Positions 1-8,962 of a stretch of 64,000 nucleotides of DNA are shown one piece after another. The notes under the pieces were generated by a model. It was not told the origin of the DNA. It saw only the letters and a program-made list of their open reading frames with translations, and made no database searches. How positions within the stretch are numbered: the stretch's first letter is position 1; every line of letters begins with the position of its first letter. A program made the translations under genes and the position numbers. Location of the stretch: contig CAZWTK010000001.1 of the NCBI GenBank assembly GCA_964636655.1, positions 80,290-144,289 on the forward strand, read 5' to 3'. This DNA comes from Fen-549 sp964636655. Its GTDB lineage: Bacteria; Actinomycetota; Thermoleophilia; Gaiellales; Gaiellaceae.

Positions 1-1487
1 AACGAGTCGAGCGGGCGCCAGATGCCGTAGCCGACCGCCGCGAAGACAGCCGCCGCGACGGCGACGCGGAGGAACGAGCTGAGGATCGCGCCGAAGTCGA
101 TACGCCCGATTCGGCGCCTGAGCAGAACGAGAAGCGCGCCGGTTCCGACGATGTTGGCGATCGAGATTGCGAGCGGGATTCCCCAGGGCCCGACGCGGTA
201 GAGCGCGAAATAGAGCAGCGCGTTCAGTGCGAGGTTCCCGAACGCCACCGCAGTCGGCGTCCAGGGCTTTTGCAGAGCGAAGAAGCCGCGGTTGAGCATC
301 AGCATGAAGCCGTTGAAGGCCAGCCCGACGGAGTAGGCGGCGAGGCAGGCGCCGACCACGCTCGTCTGATGAGGAGTGAACTCGCCACGCTGGTAGAGCA
401 GACGCACGATCGGAGCCGCCAGCACGACCGAGATCACGCCGGCCGGCACGAGCGTGAAGGCGATCTGGCGCATGCCGACGCTGAAGGTGTCGCGGTAGCT
501 ATCCCAGTCGGCCTGCGCCGCGGCGCGGGAGAGGGTCGGGAAGAGAACGGTGGCAATAGCGACCGAGAAGATTCCCTGCGGCAGCATGTAGATGCGGAAG
601 GCCGAGTCGATCGCCGAGGGAGCGATGTTCGGATCGATCAGGCGCGAGGCGAAGATCGTCCCGAGCATCACGTTGAAGTTGATCAGCCCCAGTCCGAGCG
701 CGACCGGCCCCATCAGCACGAAGACGCGCTTGACCGCGGGATCGTGCCAGTCGATGACGGGACGCAGGCGTCCGTCGAGGCCGTAGAGCCAGGGCAACGG
801 CAGCAGGAACTGGATCAGCGTGCCGACCAGGATCGCGCCGGCGTAGATGTAGAGCTGGTTCGTGGTCGAACTCGTCATCGGCACGCCGATAACCAGTCCC
901 GCGACGATCGCCAGGTTCCAGAACACGGGGGTCAGCGCCGGAACCGAGAAGTGCTCGTAGCTGTTGAGGATGCCGACAACGATGCCGGACAGCCCGAGCA
1001 TCGCCACCACCGGGAAGAGGATGCGCGACAGGGTCACGGCTAGCTGCTGCTGGTGTCCGTGGTAGCCGTAGACGCTCATCACCAGCGGGGCAACGAGCGT
1101 GAAGAGCGCCGTCAACGCCCCGAGCCCGAGCAGCATCAGCCAAAACAGCGACGAGGCGACACGCCAGGCGCGCTTGCGCTCGCCCTTGACCAGCAGCTCG
1201 CTGAACACCGGCACGAAGGCCGAAGAGAGAGCGGCGTCGGCGACCAGCGCCCGAATCAGGTTCGGCACCTGGAAGGCGGCGGTGAAGGCGTTGATGCCCG
1301 CACCCTCGACGCCGAAGTAGTTTCGGGCCAGGATCTCACGCGCCAATCCGACGACCCGCGAGAGAGCCGTCGCGAGCGCGAAGATCAGCGTCGAGAACGC
1401 GAGCCTGCGCCCGTGCGCGGAGGTCTCGATGGAGCCGTCTTCGGTTAGTTGTACCGCGCTCGGGCCGGCTACACCTTCGTCTTCCAC
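1..1487 (-). CDS. murJ: Lipid II flippase MurJ (MviN family), 3' end outside window
   Basis: This is a polytopic inner-membrane protein that flips lipid II to the outer face for peptidoglycan synthesis. Reading the minus strand from a GTG at 1487 gives an acidic N-terminus and then the family signature, with A-L-S-R-V-V-G-L-A-R-E-I-L-A-R followed by N-Y-F-G and F-Q-V-P-N-L-I-R-A-L. The frame stays open and hydrophobic to base 1, giving 495 codons. The family usually has 500-550 residues, so only a short C-terminus is missing. No strong Shine-Dalgarno precedes the GTG, so the exact start is uncertain. The gene is divergent from the BON-domain gene at 1602. Confidence 0.9.
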   Translation of the reverse strand, partial: MEDEGVAGPSAVQLTEDGSIETSAHGRRLAFSTLIFALATALSRVVGLAREILARNYFGVEGAGINAFTAAFQVPNLIRALVADAALSSAFVPVFSELLVKGERKRAWRVASSLFWLMLLGLGALTALFTLVAPLVMSVYGYHGHQQQLAVTLSRILFPVVAMLGLSGIVVGILNSYEHFSVPALTPVFWNLAIVAGLVIGVPMTSSTTNQLYIYAGAILVGTLIQFLLPLPWLYGLDGRLRPVIDWHDPAVKRVFVLMGPVALGLGLINFNVMLGTIFASRLIDPNIAPSAIDSAFRIYMLPQGIFSVAIATVLFPTLSRAAAQADWDSYRDTFSVGMRQIAFTLVPAGVISVVLAAPIVRLLYQRGEFTPHQTSVVGACLAAYSVGLAFNGFMLMLNRGFFALQKPWTPTAVAFGNLALNALLYFALYRVGPWGIPLAISIANIVGTGALLVLLRRRIGRIDFGAILSSFLRVAVAAAVFAAVGYGIWRPLDS

Positions 1488-1601
1488 GCGCCCGAGTATA
1501 GGTAGGCGCTCACTCGGGACCGGCGCTCTTCTCGCTCGCCACCTCCGCGATGTTTGGACGTCGCCGCGGCGGGAACTCGCTACTCGACGGAGGAGTTGAG
1601 T

Positions 1602-2105
1602 ATGCGAGTCGAGACTGAATGGAAACGCTGGGCAAGGGCGGCCGGGCTGATCGCGTTGGGAGCGTCGCTCGGGCTTCTCTTCGACCCTCGTAACGGGAAG
1701 CGCCGGCGCAGGATGCTACGTGACCGGCCGCTCGCTCTCGCCCGGCACGGCGAGCGGCGAGCCGAACGAGCGGCCCATCTCGGAGCAGCCAAGACGCGGG
1801 TACTCGCCGCGCGCACGCGGCACCTCGCGAGCCGAGCGAAGAGCTTTGACGACGGGACGCTCGTGGACAAGGTCGAAAGCGAGGTCTTTCGCTTCCGCGA
1901 GATCCCCAAGGGCAAGTTGAACGTCGAGGCGGCGAACGGCATCGTCTCGCTTCGCGGCCAGGTCGAACGGCCCGAGATCATCGCCGAGATCATCGCGAAG
2001 ACGAGGCGGGTCGAGGGCGTCCGCGCGGTCGAGAACCTGATGCACCTGCCCGGGATCGAAGCGCCGCACCACGAGCCGAACGGGCGGTCGGCATCAGCTA
2101 ACTAA
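1602..2105 (+). CDS. Membrane-anchored BON-domain protein
   Basis: A 167-residue protein starting at an ATG preceded by a good GGAGGAG Shine-Dalgarno (about 1589-1595); an upstream ATG at 1554 is less likely. Residues 11-27 form one hydrophobic segment followed by F-D-P-R-N-G-K-R-R-R-R, the layout of YtxH-like short anchors. A basic helical linker follows. Residues 86-150 are a BON domain, with the pattern K-L-N-V-E-A-A-N-G-I-V-S-L-R-G-Q-V and E-G-V-R-A-V-E-N-L. BON domains are thought to bind phospholipid or envelope surfaces. The precise role is unknown; an envelope-stress or membrane-stability function is inferred. Confidence 0.75.
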   Translation: MRVETEWKRWARAAGLIALGASLGLLFDPRNGKRRRRMLRDRPLALARHGERRAERAAHLGAAKTRVLAARTRHLASRAKSFDDGTLVDKVESEVFRFREIPKGKLNVEAANGIVSLRGQVERPEIIAEIIAKTRRVEGVRAVENLMHLPGIEAPHHEPNGRSASAN

Positions 2106-2166
2106 AAGGCGCCTGGAACCGAACGAGGAAGACGGGGGTTCGCCCTCGGACTATTCTCCCTGACCA

Positions 2167-2874
2167 ATGACGGTCGCGGAGATCCTCACCGACGCATGGC
2201 GGCTCTACCGACTGCTCTTCCGCCGTTCGATCGTCTTCGCGGCGGCGGTGATGATCGTTCTGACAGCGGTGGATGCGGGCAGTCTTTCCGACTCGGAGAA
2301 CATATCCGTCCCGTTCACGCTCGTCACATTGGTACTCGGGATAGCCGGCACGGTCATCATTCAGGGCGCCCTGATCGAGCTGGTGCGAAACGTCCACGAG
2401 GGTCGCAAGCCGGCTTCGATCGACTCGCTTCTGGAGCGAGTCGGGGAGTGCTTCTGGCCGCTGGTCAAGGTCTCGCTGATCTACGGTTTCGGCGTGGCCG
2501 TGGGACTGATTCTCTTCGTCGTCCCGGGCCTGATCATCGCGGCCCGCTGGTCGCTGATGGCCCCCTTGGTAGTGCTCGAGGGAGTGAGGCGTGGCGCACC
2601 TTCGCGGTCGAATTCTCTCGTGCTCGGGAAGACGAAGACCGTCCTGCTCGCTCTACTCGCGAGCTTCGTCATCACCGGCGCCCCCAGCATCGCGCTCGCG
2701 TACTCCCCGGTGGGAAACCTCTGGACGCTCATCTTCGGGTTTGTCTGGGGCTCGCTGACGGCGCCGTTCCAAGCCCATCTCCTGACTGTCATCTACTACC
2801 GTATCGTCGACCCCGAGCGGCCCGTCATCGCCGGCGAAGTCCGAACCTGGGAGTCATTCTGGAAAGGCGTCTGA
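2167..2874 (+). CDS. Polytopic membrane protein, YciC/GPDP-membrane-domain-like
   Basis: A 235-residue protein with about five to six hydrophobic segments. The N-terminal pattern is a short helix (E-I-L-T-D-A-W-R-L-Y-R) and then a first membrane segment near residues 20-40. The middle contains Y-G-F-G-V-A-V-G-L-I-L-F-V-V-P-G-L-I-I-A-A-R-W-S-L. The W-x-L-Y and VPG-...-RW.L patterns are typical of the YciC / glycerophosphodiester-phosphodiesterase membrane-domain group, whose biochemical role is mostly undefined. It stands alone between the BON gene and rpsT on the same strand. The function is not assigned. Confidence 0.65.
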   Translation: MTVAEILTDAWRLYRLLFRRSIVFAAAVMIVLTAVDAGSLSDSENISVPFTLVTLVLGIAGTVIIQGALIELVRNVHEGRKPASIDSLLERVGECFWPLVKVSLIYGFGVAVGLILFVVPGLIIAARWSLMAPLVVLEGVRRGAPSRSNSLVLGKTKTVLLALLASFVITGAPSIALAYSPVGNLWTLIFGFVWGSLTAPFQAHLLTVIYYRIVDPERPVIAGEVRTWESFWKGV

Positions 2875-2959
2875 CCGCGCAAGTCGCGGTCAGACAACCG
2901 CGACGGTGGCGGTGGTCTGCTACCATCGCTCGCGCCCGCTCAGCGGGCACTTTCACGCT

Positions 2960-3223
2960 ATGGCCAACATCAAGCAACAGAAAAAGCGCGTAGGCATCAC
3001 CACCCGCGAGCGGGTCGAGAATCTACGCTACCGCTCGACGGTCAAGACGCTGACCAGGCGCCTGCGCTCTGCCGTAGACGAGGGCGAAGCGGGCAAGATC
3101 GAGTCCGAGCACAAGCTGCTCGTGCAGTGGATCGACCGCGCCATCGCCCGCGGAGCGATGCACAAGAACGCCGCCGCGCGCAAGAAGTCGCAGGCCGCGA
3201 AGCTCGTCGCCGGCAAGCGATAG
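2960..3223 (+). CDS. rpsT: 30S ribosomal protein S20
   Basis: An 87-residue basic protein beginning M-A-N-I-K-Q-Q-K-K-R, the canonical S20 start, and ending with the typical lysine-rich K-N-A-A-A-R-K-K-S-Q helix. The start ATG at 2960 is chosen because S20 homologues begin exactly there; a longer in-frame extension to 2906 has no support. S20 binds 16S rRNA early in small-subunit assembly. In actinobacteria rpsT commonly lies next to holA, as it does here with one hydrolase gene in between. A nested hairpin follows at 3241-3273. Confidence 0.97.
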   Translation: MANIKQQKKRVGITTRERVENLRYRSTVKTLTRRLRSAVDEGEAGKIESEHKLLVQWIDRAIARGAMHKNAAARKKSQAAKLVAGKR

Positions 3224-3240
3224 CCTCCGCTTCGCGCTCA

Positions 3241-3273
3241 GTTTCGATAGCCAGGCGCTCAGCGCCGCGAAAC
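3241..3273 (+). terminator. Hairpin after rpsT
   Basis: Outer arms GTTTCG (3241-3246) and CGAAAC (3268-3273) enclose inner arms GGCGC and GCGCC around a TCA loop. It lies 17 bases after the rpsT stop. There is no T-tract, so it may be a GC-type terminator or an mRNA-stabilising 3' structure. Confidence 0.5.
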
Positions 3274-3296
3274 CCTGCCTTACTTAGGAGGATTCG

Positions 3297-4109
3297 ATGA
3301 CGAGCTTCCGTTTGGGTCAGTTCGATTTCCACTACCCGAAGGTCGGTAGCTTCGAGATCGCTCCCGGCGAACTCTTCGCCACCGCTTCGGCTGTCGAGCT
3401 GAGTGAGGCGCTCGAGCGCCACGACCTGAGCCCCGAGATGCTCACCATCCAGGTTCGCTCCCTGATCGTCGACACCGGCTCGAATCGCGTTGTGATCGAT
3501 CCTTCCGGCGACTGGGAAAATCCGCACCAGCTCGAGGTCGCGCTTGAAGAGGTAGAGATCGAGCCCGATTCCGTAGACACGGTAGTTATCACGCACGGGC
3601 ACGCCGACCACTTCTGGGGCGGCGTTCGCGCCGACGGGCGCGCATTGTTCTCGAACGCCCGCTATTGGATCCAGCGCTCCGAATGGCAGCACTGGCTCTC
3701 CGGCGGCAACCCCGAGCCCGACCACGTCGCGACCTTCCAAGAAACGCTGCTACCGCTCGAGGATTGCTTCTCCTTCGCCGACGGCGCGCAGGAGATCGTG
3801 CCCGGGATTCGCTCCCGACCCTCGTTCGGACACTCGCCCGGCCACATGTCCGTCGAGATCGGTGAGGTAGCGGTCTACACGGGCGACGTGCTCCTTTCGC
3901 CGCCGAATGTGGAACATCCCGAGTGGAGCTCGAGCTTCGACGTCTGGCCCGAGCAGGTCGTCGCCAGTCGGCGCAAGTTCCTGAACGAGCTCGGCGAGAG
4001 CGGTGCTCTGGTGCTCGCCTGCCACTTCCCCGGCTCCGGCGCCGGAAGGGTCGCCCGCGGCCGCGGGCGCAGTGGCGACGGCTGGCGCTGGCAGCCAGAA
4101 GAGCTCTGA
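3297..4109 (+). CDS. Metallo-beta-lactamase-fold hydrolase
   Basis: A 270-residue cytosolic protein with a strong TAGGAGGA Shine-Dalgarno ten bases before the ATG. The metal-binding motif is at residues 100-105 (H-G-H-A-D-H), giving the HxHxDH signature. A later conserved His lies in F-G-H-S-P-G-H-M-S and the bridging Asp in Y-T-G-D-V-L. Sequence order and length fit the AHL-lactonase/alkylsulfatase-like branch of small MBL hydrolases. The substrate cannot be read from sequence. No signal peptide is seen. It is convergent with holA (stops one base apart), so its position says little about function. Confidence 0.85.
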   Translation: MTSFRLGQFDFHYPKVGSFEIAPGELFATASAVELSEALERHDLSPEMLTIQVRSLIVDTGSNRVVIDPSGDWENPHQLEVALEEVEIEPDSVDTVVITHGHADHFWGGVRADGRALFSNARYWIQRSEWQHWLSGGNPEPDHVATFQETLLPLEDCFSFADGAQEIVPGIRSRPSFGHSPGHMSVEIGEVAVYTGDVLLSPPNVEHPEWSSSFDVWPEQVVASRRKFLNELGESGALVLACHFPGSGAGRVARGRGRSGDGWRWQPEEL

Positions 4110-4110
4110 C

Positions 4111-5210
4111 CTAAGCGGGAGCATTCGTCAGATCGATCAGCGCCCGCTCGAACTCCAGCTCGGCCGGCAAGCGACTGCCACCCTTGAGCGCCATATCCAG
4201 CGCGGCCAGGCGAACGATCGCCCGGCGCAACTCGATCTCGCTGAAGTTACGCGCCTGGGCTACGGCCTTCTCGGCCGCGTAGGGGTGTATCCCCAGCCGA
4301 GTCGCGGCTTCGCGCGCTCCGAGCCCTTGCTGTAAGAAACTGTGGCAGGCCGAGACCCGGCCGATGTGCGAGGCGAGCAGCGCCGCAAGACGGGCCAACA
4401 GAGCCGTACGCGTCTCGCTTGCCCGTTCGAGCAAGAGCTCGTAGGCGGCCAGCGCTCCCGCCGCGTCGCGGCGGCCCCAGGCGTCGGTTAGCCCGAACGG
4501 CGCGACGTCGCCGCGCGGACAGACCAGCATCTCCAGCTCCTTCTCGCCGATCTTCTCCCCGTCGGCCCAGCTCGCCAGCTTGTCGATCTCGCTGGCGAGC
4601 TCGCGCATGTCGTCTCCCACCAGCTCGATCAGAACTCGAGCCGTGCCCGGCGCGACCTCGACCCCGCGCTCGCGCAACTGCGAGCGCACCCAGTCCGGCA
4701 GCTCCCGCTTGGCGACGTCGTAGGCGAGAATTTGGCCCCTCTTGCCAACCGCCTTGACCAGCGCCGAATCGCGGCGGAGCTGATCGGCCACCAGCGCCAG
4801 AATGGTGTCGGGCGCCGGGTTGTCGAGGTAAGCCCCGACCGCCTTGGCGTCGGCCTGCCGCATCGGGGCGTTGTGGATCAGCCAGGCCATCCGGAAGCAC
4901 AACGCAAGGCAGCCGACGACCAGCAGCCCAAACAGCAAGTTGTGCCGCCCTGCACCTACGCTCGGCCTGACCATCCCTGGNNNNNNNNNNCCTTCCAGCG
5001 CTCGACGCCTTCCACGATCACCGTCCTTCCGCCGCTGGAAAAGAGCCCGCCGGCGTTGCAGGCGGCCACGGCCTCCTCCCCGCTCGCCTCGCTCGCCCGC
5101 AGCCGCTCGATCGCCTCTGGCACGAAGCGATCGCGCAGTCGCTTCACCGCCAGCTCGACCCGGGGCCGGTTGGTTCCGAAGATGAGATAGGCGGACTTCA
5201 GCTCAGCCAC
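4111..5210 (-). CDS. holA: DNA polymerase III delta subunit, interrupted by assembly gap
   Basis: The clamp-loader delta subunit opens the beta clamp. Two pieces belong to one gene. The N-terminal piece (GTG at 5210 down to 4991; 73 codons, V-A-E-L-K-S-A-Y-L-I-F-G to V-E-R-W-K) carries the start of domain I. The C-terminal piece (4854 to 4111; 247 residues from A-D-A-K-A-V-G-A-Y-L) carries the rest. Together they give 320 residues, the usual length of actinobacterial HolA. About 126 bases at 4855-4980 plus the N run separate them and encode an unrelated hydrophobic stretch. If that insert is removed the frame closes exactly (AAG-GCC-GAC). I therefore treat the break as an assembly artefact. 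Confidence 0.88.
4855..4990. other. Assembly gap with probable chimeric contig end
   Basis: Ten Ns occupy 4981-4990. The adjoining 4855-4980 does not encode HolA. On the minus strand it reads as a short hydrophobic helix (L-L-F-G-L-L-V-V-G-C-L-A-L-C-F) that has no place in this cytosolic protein, and the combined length breaks the holA frame. The simplest reading is a misassembled contig end next to a scaffold gap. Confidence 0.75.
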
Positions 5211-5280
5211 AGGGCAAGGATACGGCCTTTGTTGAGCTTGTCTCCAAACGAAGCACTCCATCGTCTGGCCGTACTCGGCG

Positions 5281-5307
5281 GCGCGAGGACGTTGTCCTCA
5301 GTCGCGC
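5281..5307. terminator. GC-rich hairpin between comEC and holA
   Basis: Outer arms GCGCGA (5281-5286) and TCGCGC (5302-5307) with inner GGAC/GTCC around a GTT loop. It lies 47 bases beyond the comEC stop on the minus strand and upstream of holA. There is no T-tract, so the role is uncertain. The rest of the 5211-5353 spacer shows nothing else. Confidence 0.35.
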
Positions 5308-5353
5308 TCTTAGCCTCCGGCTACGAACACGATATTGCGTCTTAACCTCGCAC

Positions 5354-7699
5354 TCACCGATCGCACCCAGTCGACGGGTCTTCATTCAGAGACAAGCTCG
5401 GGGCGTGCTCGGCTCGTACGGTCACGGCACAGCCGTCCGACTCGAGCACCACGCGCCCGTCCTGGTCGGTGCGAAAGACGCCGAGCCCCGGCTCGGCGGC
5501 CAGCGTGGCGAGCGTCGAGGACGTCGGATGTCCGTAGTCGTTGTCGCGGCCGACCGAGATGACGGCGATCTGCGGTTGCAGGCGACCGAGCAACTGCGGC
5601 AAGCCCTCGTCGGCAGAGCCGTGGTGAGCGACCTTGTACACCTCGAGCGGCGAGAGAGTGAGCGGGAGGGTCACGTCCGACTCGGCATCGGCGGGAAGGA
5701 GCAGGTCGATCGATCCGTAGGAGGCGAGGACGACGATCGCCAGCTCGTTGTCGTCGCCGGCGCTGCCGACGGATTCGTTTGTCGGCGAGAGTATTCGCAG
5801 GCGAAGCTCGCCCAGATCGAGCTCCTGACCCGCCCGTCCCAGTTCGATCGGCACGCCGCGCCGCCGCGCTTCCTCGCGTGCCGTCCGCTCGTCGCTGTCG
5901 CCCCCGGAGACCCCCGAGTCGAGCACGAGCTGCACGTCGAGGTCGTGAAGTACCTTGGCCGCTCCGCCAACGTGATCGCGGTGCGGATGGCTGAGCACGA
6001 GGGCCTCCAGCCGTCTGACTCCAAGCTGGCGCAGCTGTCCGGCCACATTCGCCTCGGGCGGCCCCGCGTCGACCAGCACCGCTCCGTCCCGGGTTTCGAG
6101 CAGCGTCGAATCTCCCTCGCCGACGTCGAGGAAGGAGATGCGAAGCCCGTCAGGAGGCGCCGGCATGAGAAGCGGGCGCGGCCGGTTCTGCCAGCCCCAA
6201 AGCGGAATGAGTGCGGTCAGCGCGAGCACAACGAGGCGCGGTAGCCGCGGCCTGAGCAGGAAGGGCCAGAGCGCGAGAAAGAAGACGACGAGACAGAGCC
6301 GCAATAGCTGAGCCCGGCTCACCTGGGCGCCGGGTAGCGCGCCGACCAAGCGCGCCCAGAAGGCGATGTAGGCGGCGAGGAGCCCGTTCAGGAAAGCCAG
6401 CGCCAGTGCGGCGGGAGGGGCGAGTGACGCCACCAGCACGCAGGCCAGGCCGAGGAAGAGGACGAACGGAACGACCGGCTCGACCGCGACGTTCGCGAGC
6501 ACCCCGTACACCGGCACTGTGCCGAACTGAAAGACCATGATCGGCGTCGTCATCAGGGTGCAACCGGCCGATACCGCGACGACCGGGCGCAGAACGGCTG
6601 GAAGCGGAGTCTTCTCGAGCAGGCGCTCGAGCGGCCTCACCGTCACGAAGATGGCCACCACCGCCGCGAACGAGAGCTGAAAGCCAGGGTCGAAGAGCGA
6701 GCGCGGGTTCCAGACCAACAGAGTCAGCGCTCCGAGCAAGAAGAAGTACCAACGGTCGCGCGGTCGCGCCGCCAGCCAGGCCAGCGAGGCCAGTCCTCCC
6801 GCCACCGCCGCCCGCACCACCGAGGGCTGCCAGCCGACGACCAGCACGTAGGCGAAGATCGTGGTCAGCGCCAGCACCTCCGCGAGGCGCCTGGGAATGC
6901 CGCAGAGCCAGGCGATCCCGAGCACCCCGGCCACGAGGAAGGCGATGTTCTGGCCCGAGACCGCCAGCAGGTGGTAGAGGCCCGAGCGCCGAAACGACTG
7001 GCGCAGCCCGTCAGGCAGGCCCTCGTCCTCGCCCAGCACGAAGCCCAGCACCAGCCCGCGCCGCTGGCCCGCGAGCCCGGGCACGAGATCGTGAGCGAGG
7101 CGCTCGCGCAGGCGGTCGCCGACGCCTCCTAGGCCGCCGCGGCGGCCGACCAGGCGCCAGGGACCCGTCTTCAGAACAACGTGAATGCCCTGACGGGCCA
7201 GCCAGGCTCTCTGATCGAAGCCGCTCGCACTCGGCCCCGACGGTGACTCGACCTTGGCGCTGAGCGCGAGCACGGCCCCGATGGGTGGCGCCTTTCCGCG
7301 CGGCAGACTGAGCCAGACACGCTCTCGCAGGGGCCTGCGACCAAAGCGTTCGACCTGTCCGACCGCACTGATCGCATAGGAGCTCACGCGCGGCGGCCCG
7401 ACCACGACCACGCGCATCTCGGCGCTTTCGCCTACGTGCGAGACGAGAATACTGCGATCGAGAGCGCTCAGCCTGAGCGAGCCAACCGATAGCCCGAAAA
7501 TGAGGAAAAGCGCTGCGATCGTGGCGAGACGAAAACGTGATCGCCCACAGAGCAAGTTCGAGGCAACGAGCGCAAGCGCCCCGATCGCCGCGGCAGAAGC
7601 GCCGATCCGCAGCGCGTTGGCCAGCGCCAGGCCCAGGCAGAGCGCCGCGACGAGGCAGTGCTGGAGCGGTATCGAGCGCGGACGTTCGGTTACGAACAA
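5354..7699 (-). CDS. comEC: DNA uptake channel ComEC with C-terminal MBL domain
   Basis: A 781-residue membrane protein that forms the inner-membrane channel for transforming DNA. A hydrophobic N-terminus (residues about 15-60, DUF4131-like) is followed by an OB-like region and the Competence domain (about 215-480, including F-R-R-S-G-L-Y-H-L-L-A-V-S-G-Q-N-I). The metallo-beta-lactamase domain (about 520-760) has F-L-D-V-G-E-G-D-S-T-L-L and the metal motif S-H-P-H-R-D-H. Both modules look intact, with full family length. The start is a TTG. It begins 9 bases after the comEA stop, so the two form one operon. Confidence 0.95.
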   Translation of the reverse strand: MFVTERPRSIPLQHCLVAALCLGLALANALRIGASAAAIGALALVASNLLCGRSRFRLATIAALFLIFGLSVGSLRLSALDRSILVSHVGESAEMRVVVVGPPRVSSYAISAVGQVERFGRRPLRERVWLSLPRGKAPPIGAVLALSAKVESPSGPSASGFDQRAWLARQGIHVVLKTGPWRLVGRRGGLGGVGDRLRERLAHDLVPGLAGQRRGLVLGFVLGEDEGLPDGLRQSFRRSGLYHLLAVSGQNIAFLVAGVLGIAWLCGIPRRLAEVLALTTIFAYVLVVGWQPSVVRAAVAGGLASLAWLAARPRDRWYFFLLGALTLLVWNPRSLFDPGFQLSFAAVVAIFVTVRPLERLLEKTPLPAVLRPVVAVSAGCTLMTTPIMVFQFGTVPVYGVLANVAVEPVVPFVLFLGLACVLVASLAPPAALALAFLNGLLAAYIAFWARLVGALPGAQVSRAQLLRLCLVVFFLALWPFLLRPRLPRLVVLALTALIPLWGWQNRPRPLLMPAPPDGLRISFLDVGEGDSTLLETRDGAVLVDAGPPEANVAGQLRQLGVRRLEALVLSHPHRDHVGGAAKVLHDLDVQLVLDSGVSGGDSDERTAREEARRRGVPIELGRAGQELDLGELRLRILSPTNESVGSAGDDNELAIVVLASYGSIDLLLPADAESDVTLPLTLSPLEVYKVAHHGSADEGLPQLLGRLQPQIAVISVGRDNDYGHPTSSTLATLAAEPGLGVFRTDQDGRVVLESDGCAVTVRAEHAPSLSLNEDPSTGCDR

Positions 7700-7708
7700 G
7701 CCCGGCCG

Positions 7709-8281
7709 CTAGGGAACGACGAGGTCGCGCAGCTCAGCGAGCTTGGCCGGGCCGATGCCGCTGACCGAGTCGAGCTCGTCGACCGATTTGAACAGCCCGT
7801 TCGCCGTTCGGTAGTCGATGATGCGCTGGGCGGTGGCCGGCCCAACACCGGGCAGCTCGTCGAGCTGCTCGAGGGTTGCGCTGTTCAGGTGTATGGGAGC
7901 AACCGCACCCGACCCGCTCGAGCTCGCCGCGGCGGCCGTCGCGGTCACCTTCTCGGGCACTAGCACCTGCTGTCCGTCGCTCAACGAGGCGGCCCGATTG
8001 ACGAGCGTGAGATCGGCCTTCCGGGTCTCTCCCCCGGCCTTCAGGAGCGCGTCGTTGATGCGCGACCCCGCCGGGAGCCGGTACACACCGGGGCGTCGCA
8101 CGGCGCCGCAGACATCGACCAGGAGCTGCGAGCTGCTCTTGGCACCGACGAGCTTGATCTGGGCTTTTCTCTGCACAGTCGAGTGCCGCGCCCCTAGCAA
8201 CTTGCCAGCAGTGACGAGCAGCACCAGTGCCAGCACGCATACGATGATCGCCTGCCGACGCGAGATCTCGGGAAGCTTCAT
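7709..8281 (-). CDS. comEA: Competence DNA receptor ComEA
   Basis: A 190-residue membrane-anchored DNA-binding protein. A single N-terminal membrane helix (I-I-V-C-V-L-A-L-V-L-L-V-T-A) is followed by an SLBB domain (V-D-V-C-G-A-V-R-R-P-G-V-Y-R-L). An Ala/Ser-rich linker then leads to a double helix-hairpin-helix domain (L-N-S-A-T-L-E-Q-L-D-E-L-P-G-V-G and S-V-S-G-I-G-P-A-K-L). The start is set at the ATG at 8281 (M-K-L-P-E); an in-frame ATG at 8299 adds six residues. It is the first gene of comEA-comEC. The predicted role is to bind double-stranded DNA outside the membrane and pass it to ComEC. Confidence 0.93.
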   Translation of the reverse strand: MKLPEISRRQAIIVCVLALVLLVTAGKLLGARHSTVQRKAQIKLVGAKSSSQLLVDVCGAVRRPGVYRLPAGSRINDALLKAGGETRKADLTLVNRAASLSDGQQVLVPEKVTATAAAASSSGSGAVAPIHLNSATLEQLDELPGVGPATAQRIIDYRTANGLFKSVDELDSVSGIGPAKLAELRDLVVP

Positions 8282-8361
8282 GACGCGATCCTGCCGCACG
8301 AATCGCTACCGAACTGCGTCGTTTTCGGACTGAAACGCGCACGATCTCCTGAATCTCATAC

Positions 8362-8900
8362 GCCAGCGTCGAGGCGACGGCGGAGATCGTCAATCACCTC
8401 TACGAGACCGGGCGGGGGCGGATCGCGCATATCACCGGTCACAGCAATACGCGCCGGGCCCCGACAGGCTGCTCGGCTGCCGCTCCGAGCTGACCAAGCT
8501 CGGCCTGCCGGCGCGGCCCGAGTACGTCGAGAACGGCGACTACTTCCATCGCAGCGGATACGCGGCCTGCAAGCGCCTGCTCGCGCTGGCCGAGCCGCCC
8601 GATGCCATCGCCTGCGCCAGCGACGTGTTGGCGATCGCCGCCATGGTCGCGATCGAGCAGGCCGGGGTTCGCGTACCCGAGGACATCGCCGTCACCGGCT
8701 TCGACAACGCCGACTACGCCGCGACAGTGATTCCGGCGCTGACGACGGTGCGCCAGGACCCGCTCGGCATGGGTGCCGCGGCCGCTGAAGCAGTTTTGCG
8801 CATGCTCGAGAATCCGGACGCCTCTCCAGCAGCTGTCCTGATCCACACCGAGCTGATCGTGTGCGAATCGAGGGGACCGGCGGCTTCACACGCCTCCTGA
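8362..8900 (+). pseudogene. Truncated, frameshifted LacI-type sensor-domain remnant
   Basis: The first of three tandem paralogues. Homology to the intact copy at 8963 starts abruptly near 8362 (the strand reading E-I-V-N-H-L-Y-E-T-G-R-G-R-I-A-H-I). Compared base by base with that copy, one base is missing near 8450-8460, so the frame shifts. It then continues open as P-D-R-L-L-G-C-R-S-E-L through the typical A-V-T-G-F-D-N-A-D-Y core to a stop at 8900. The N-terminal half of the sensor domain is absent. Any ORF called from 8625 is only this tail. The 80 bases between it and comEA hold nothing recognisable. Confidence 0.8.
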
Positions 8901-8962
8901 GCAAGCGATCGGGATACCGGCCCGACGGACTCATCGCTCTATAGATCCGGGGCCGATTACCG

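Noticed and set aside
4111..4974. Separate 287-residue membrane protein with N-terminal hydrophobic helix
   Set aside because: Everything after residue 40 is HolA; the hydrophobic part belongs to the suspect contig end beside the N gap.
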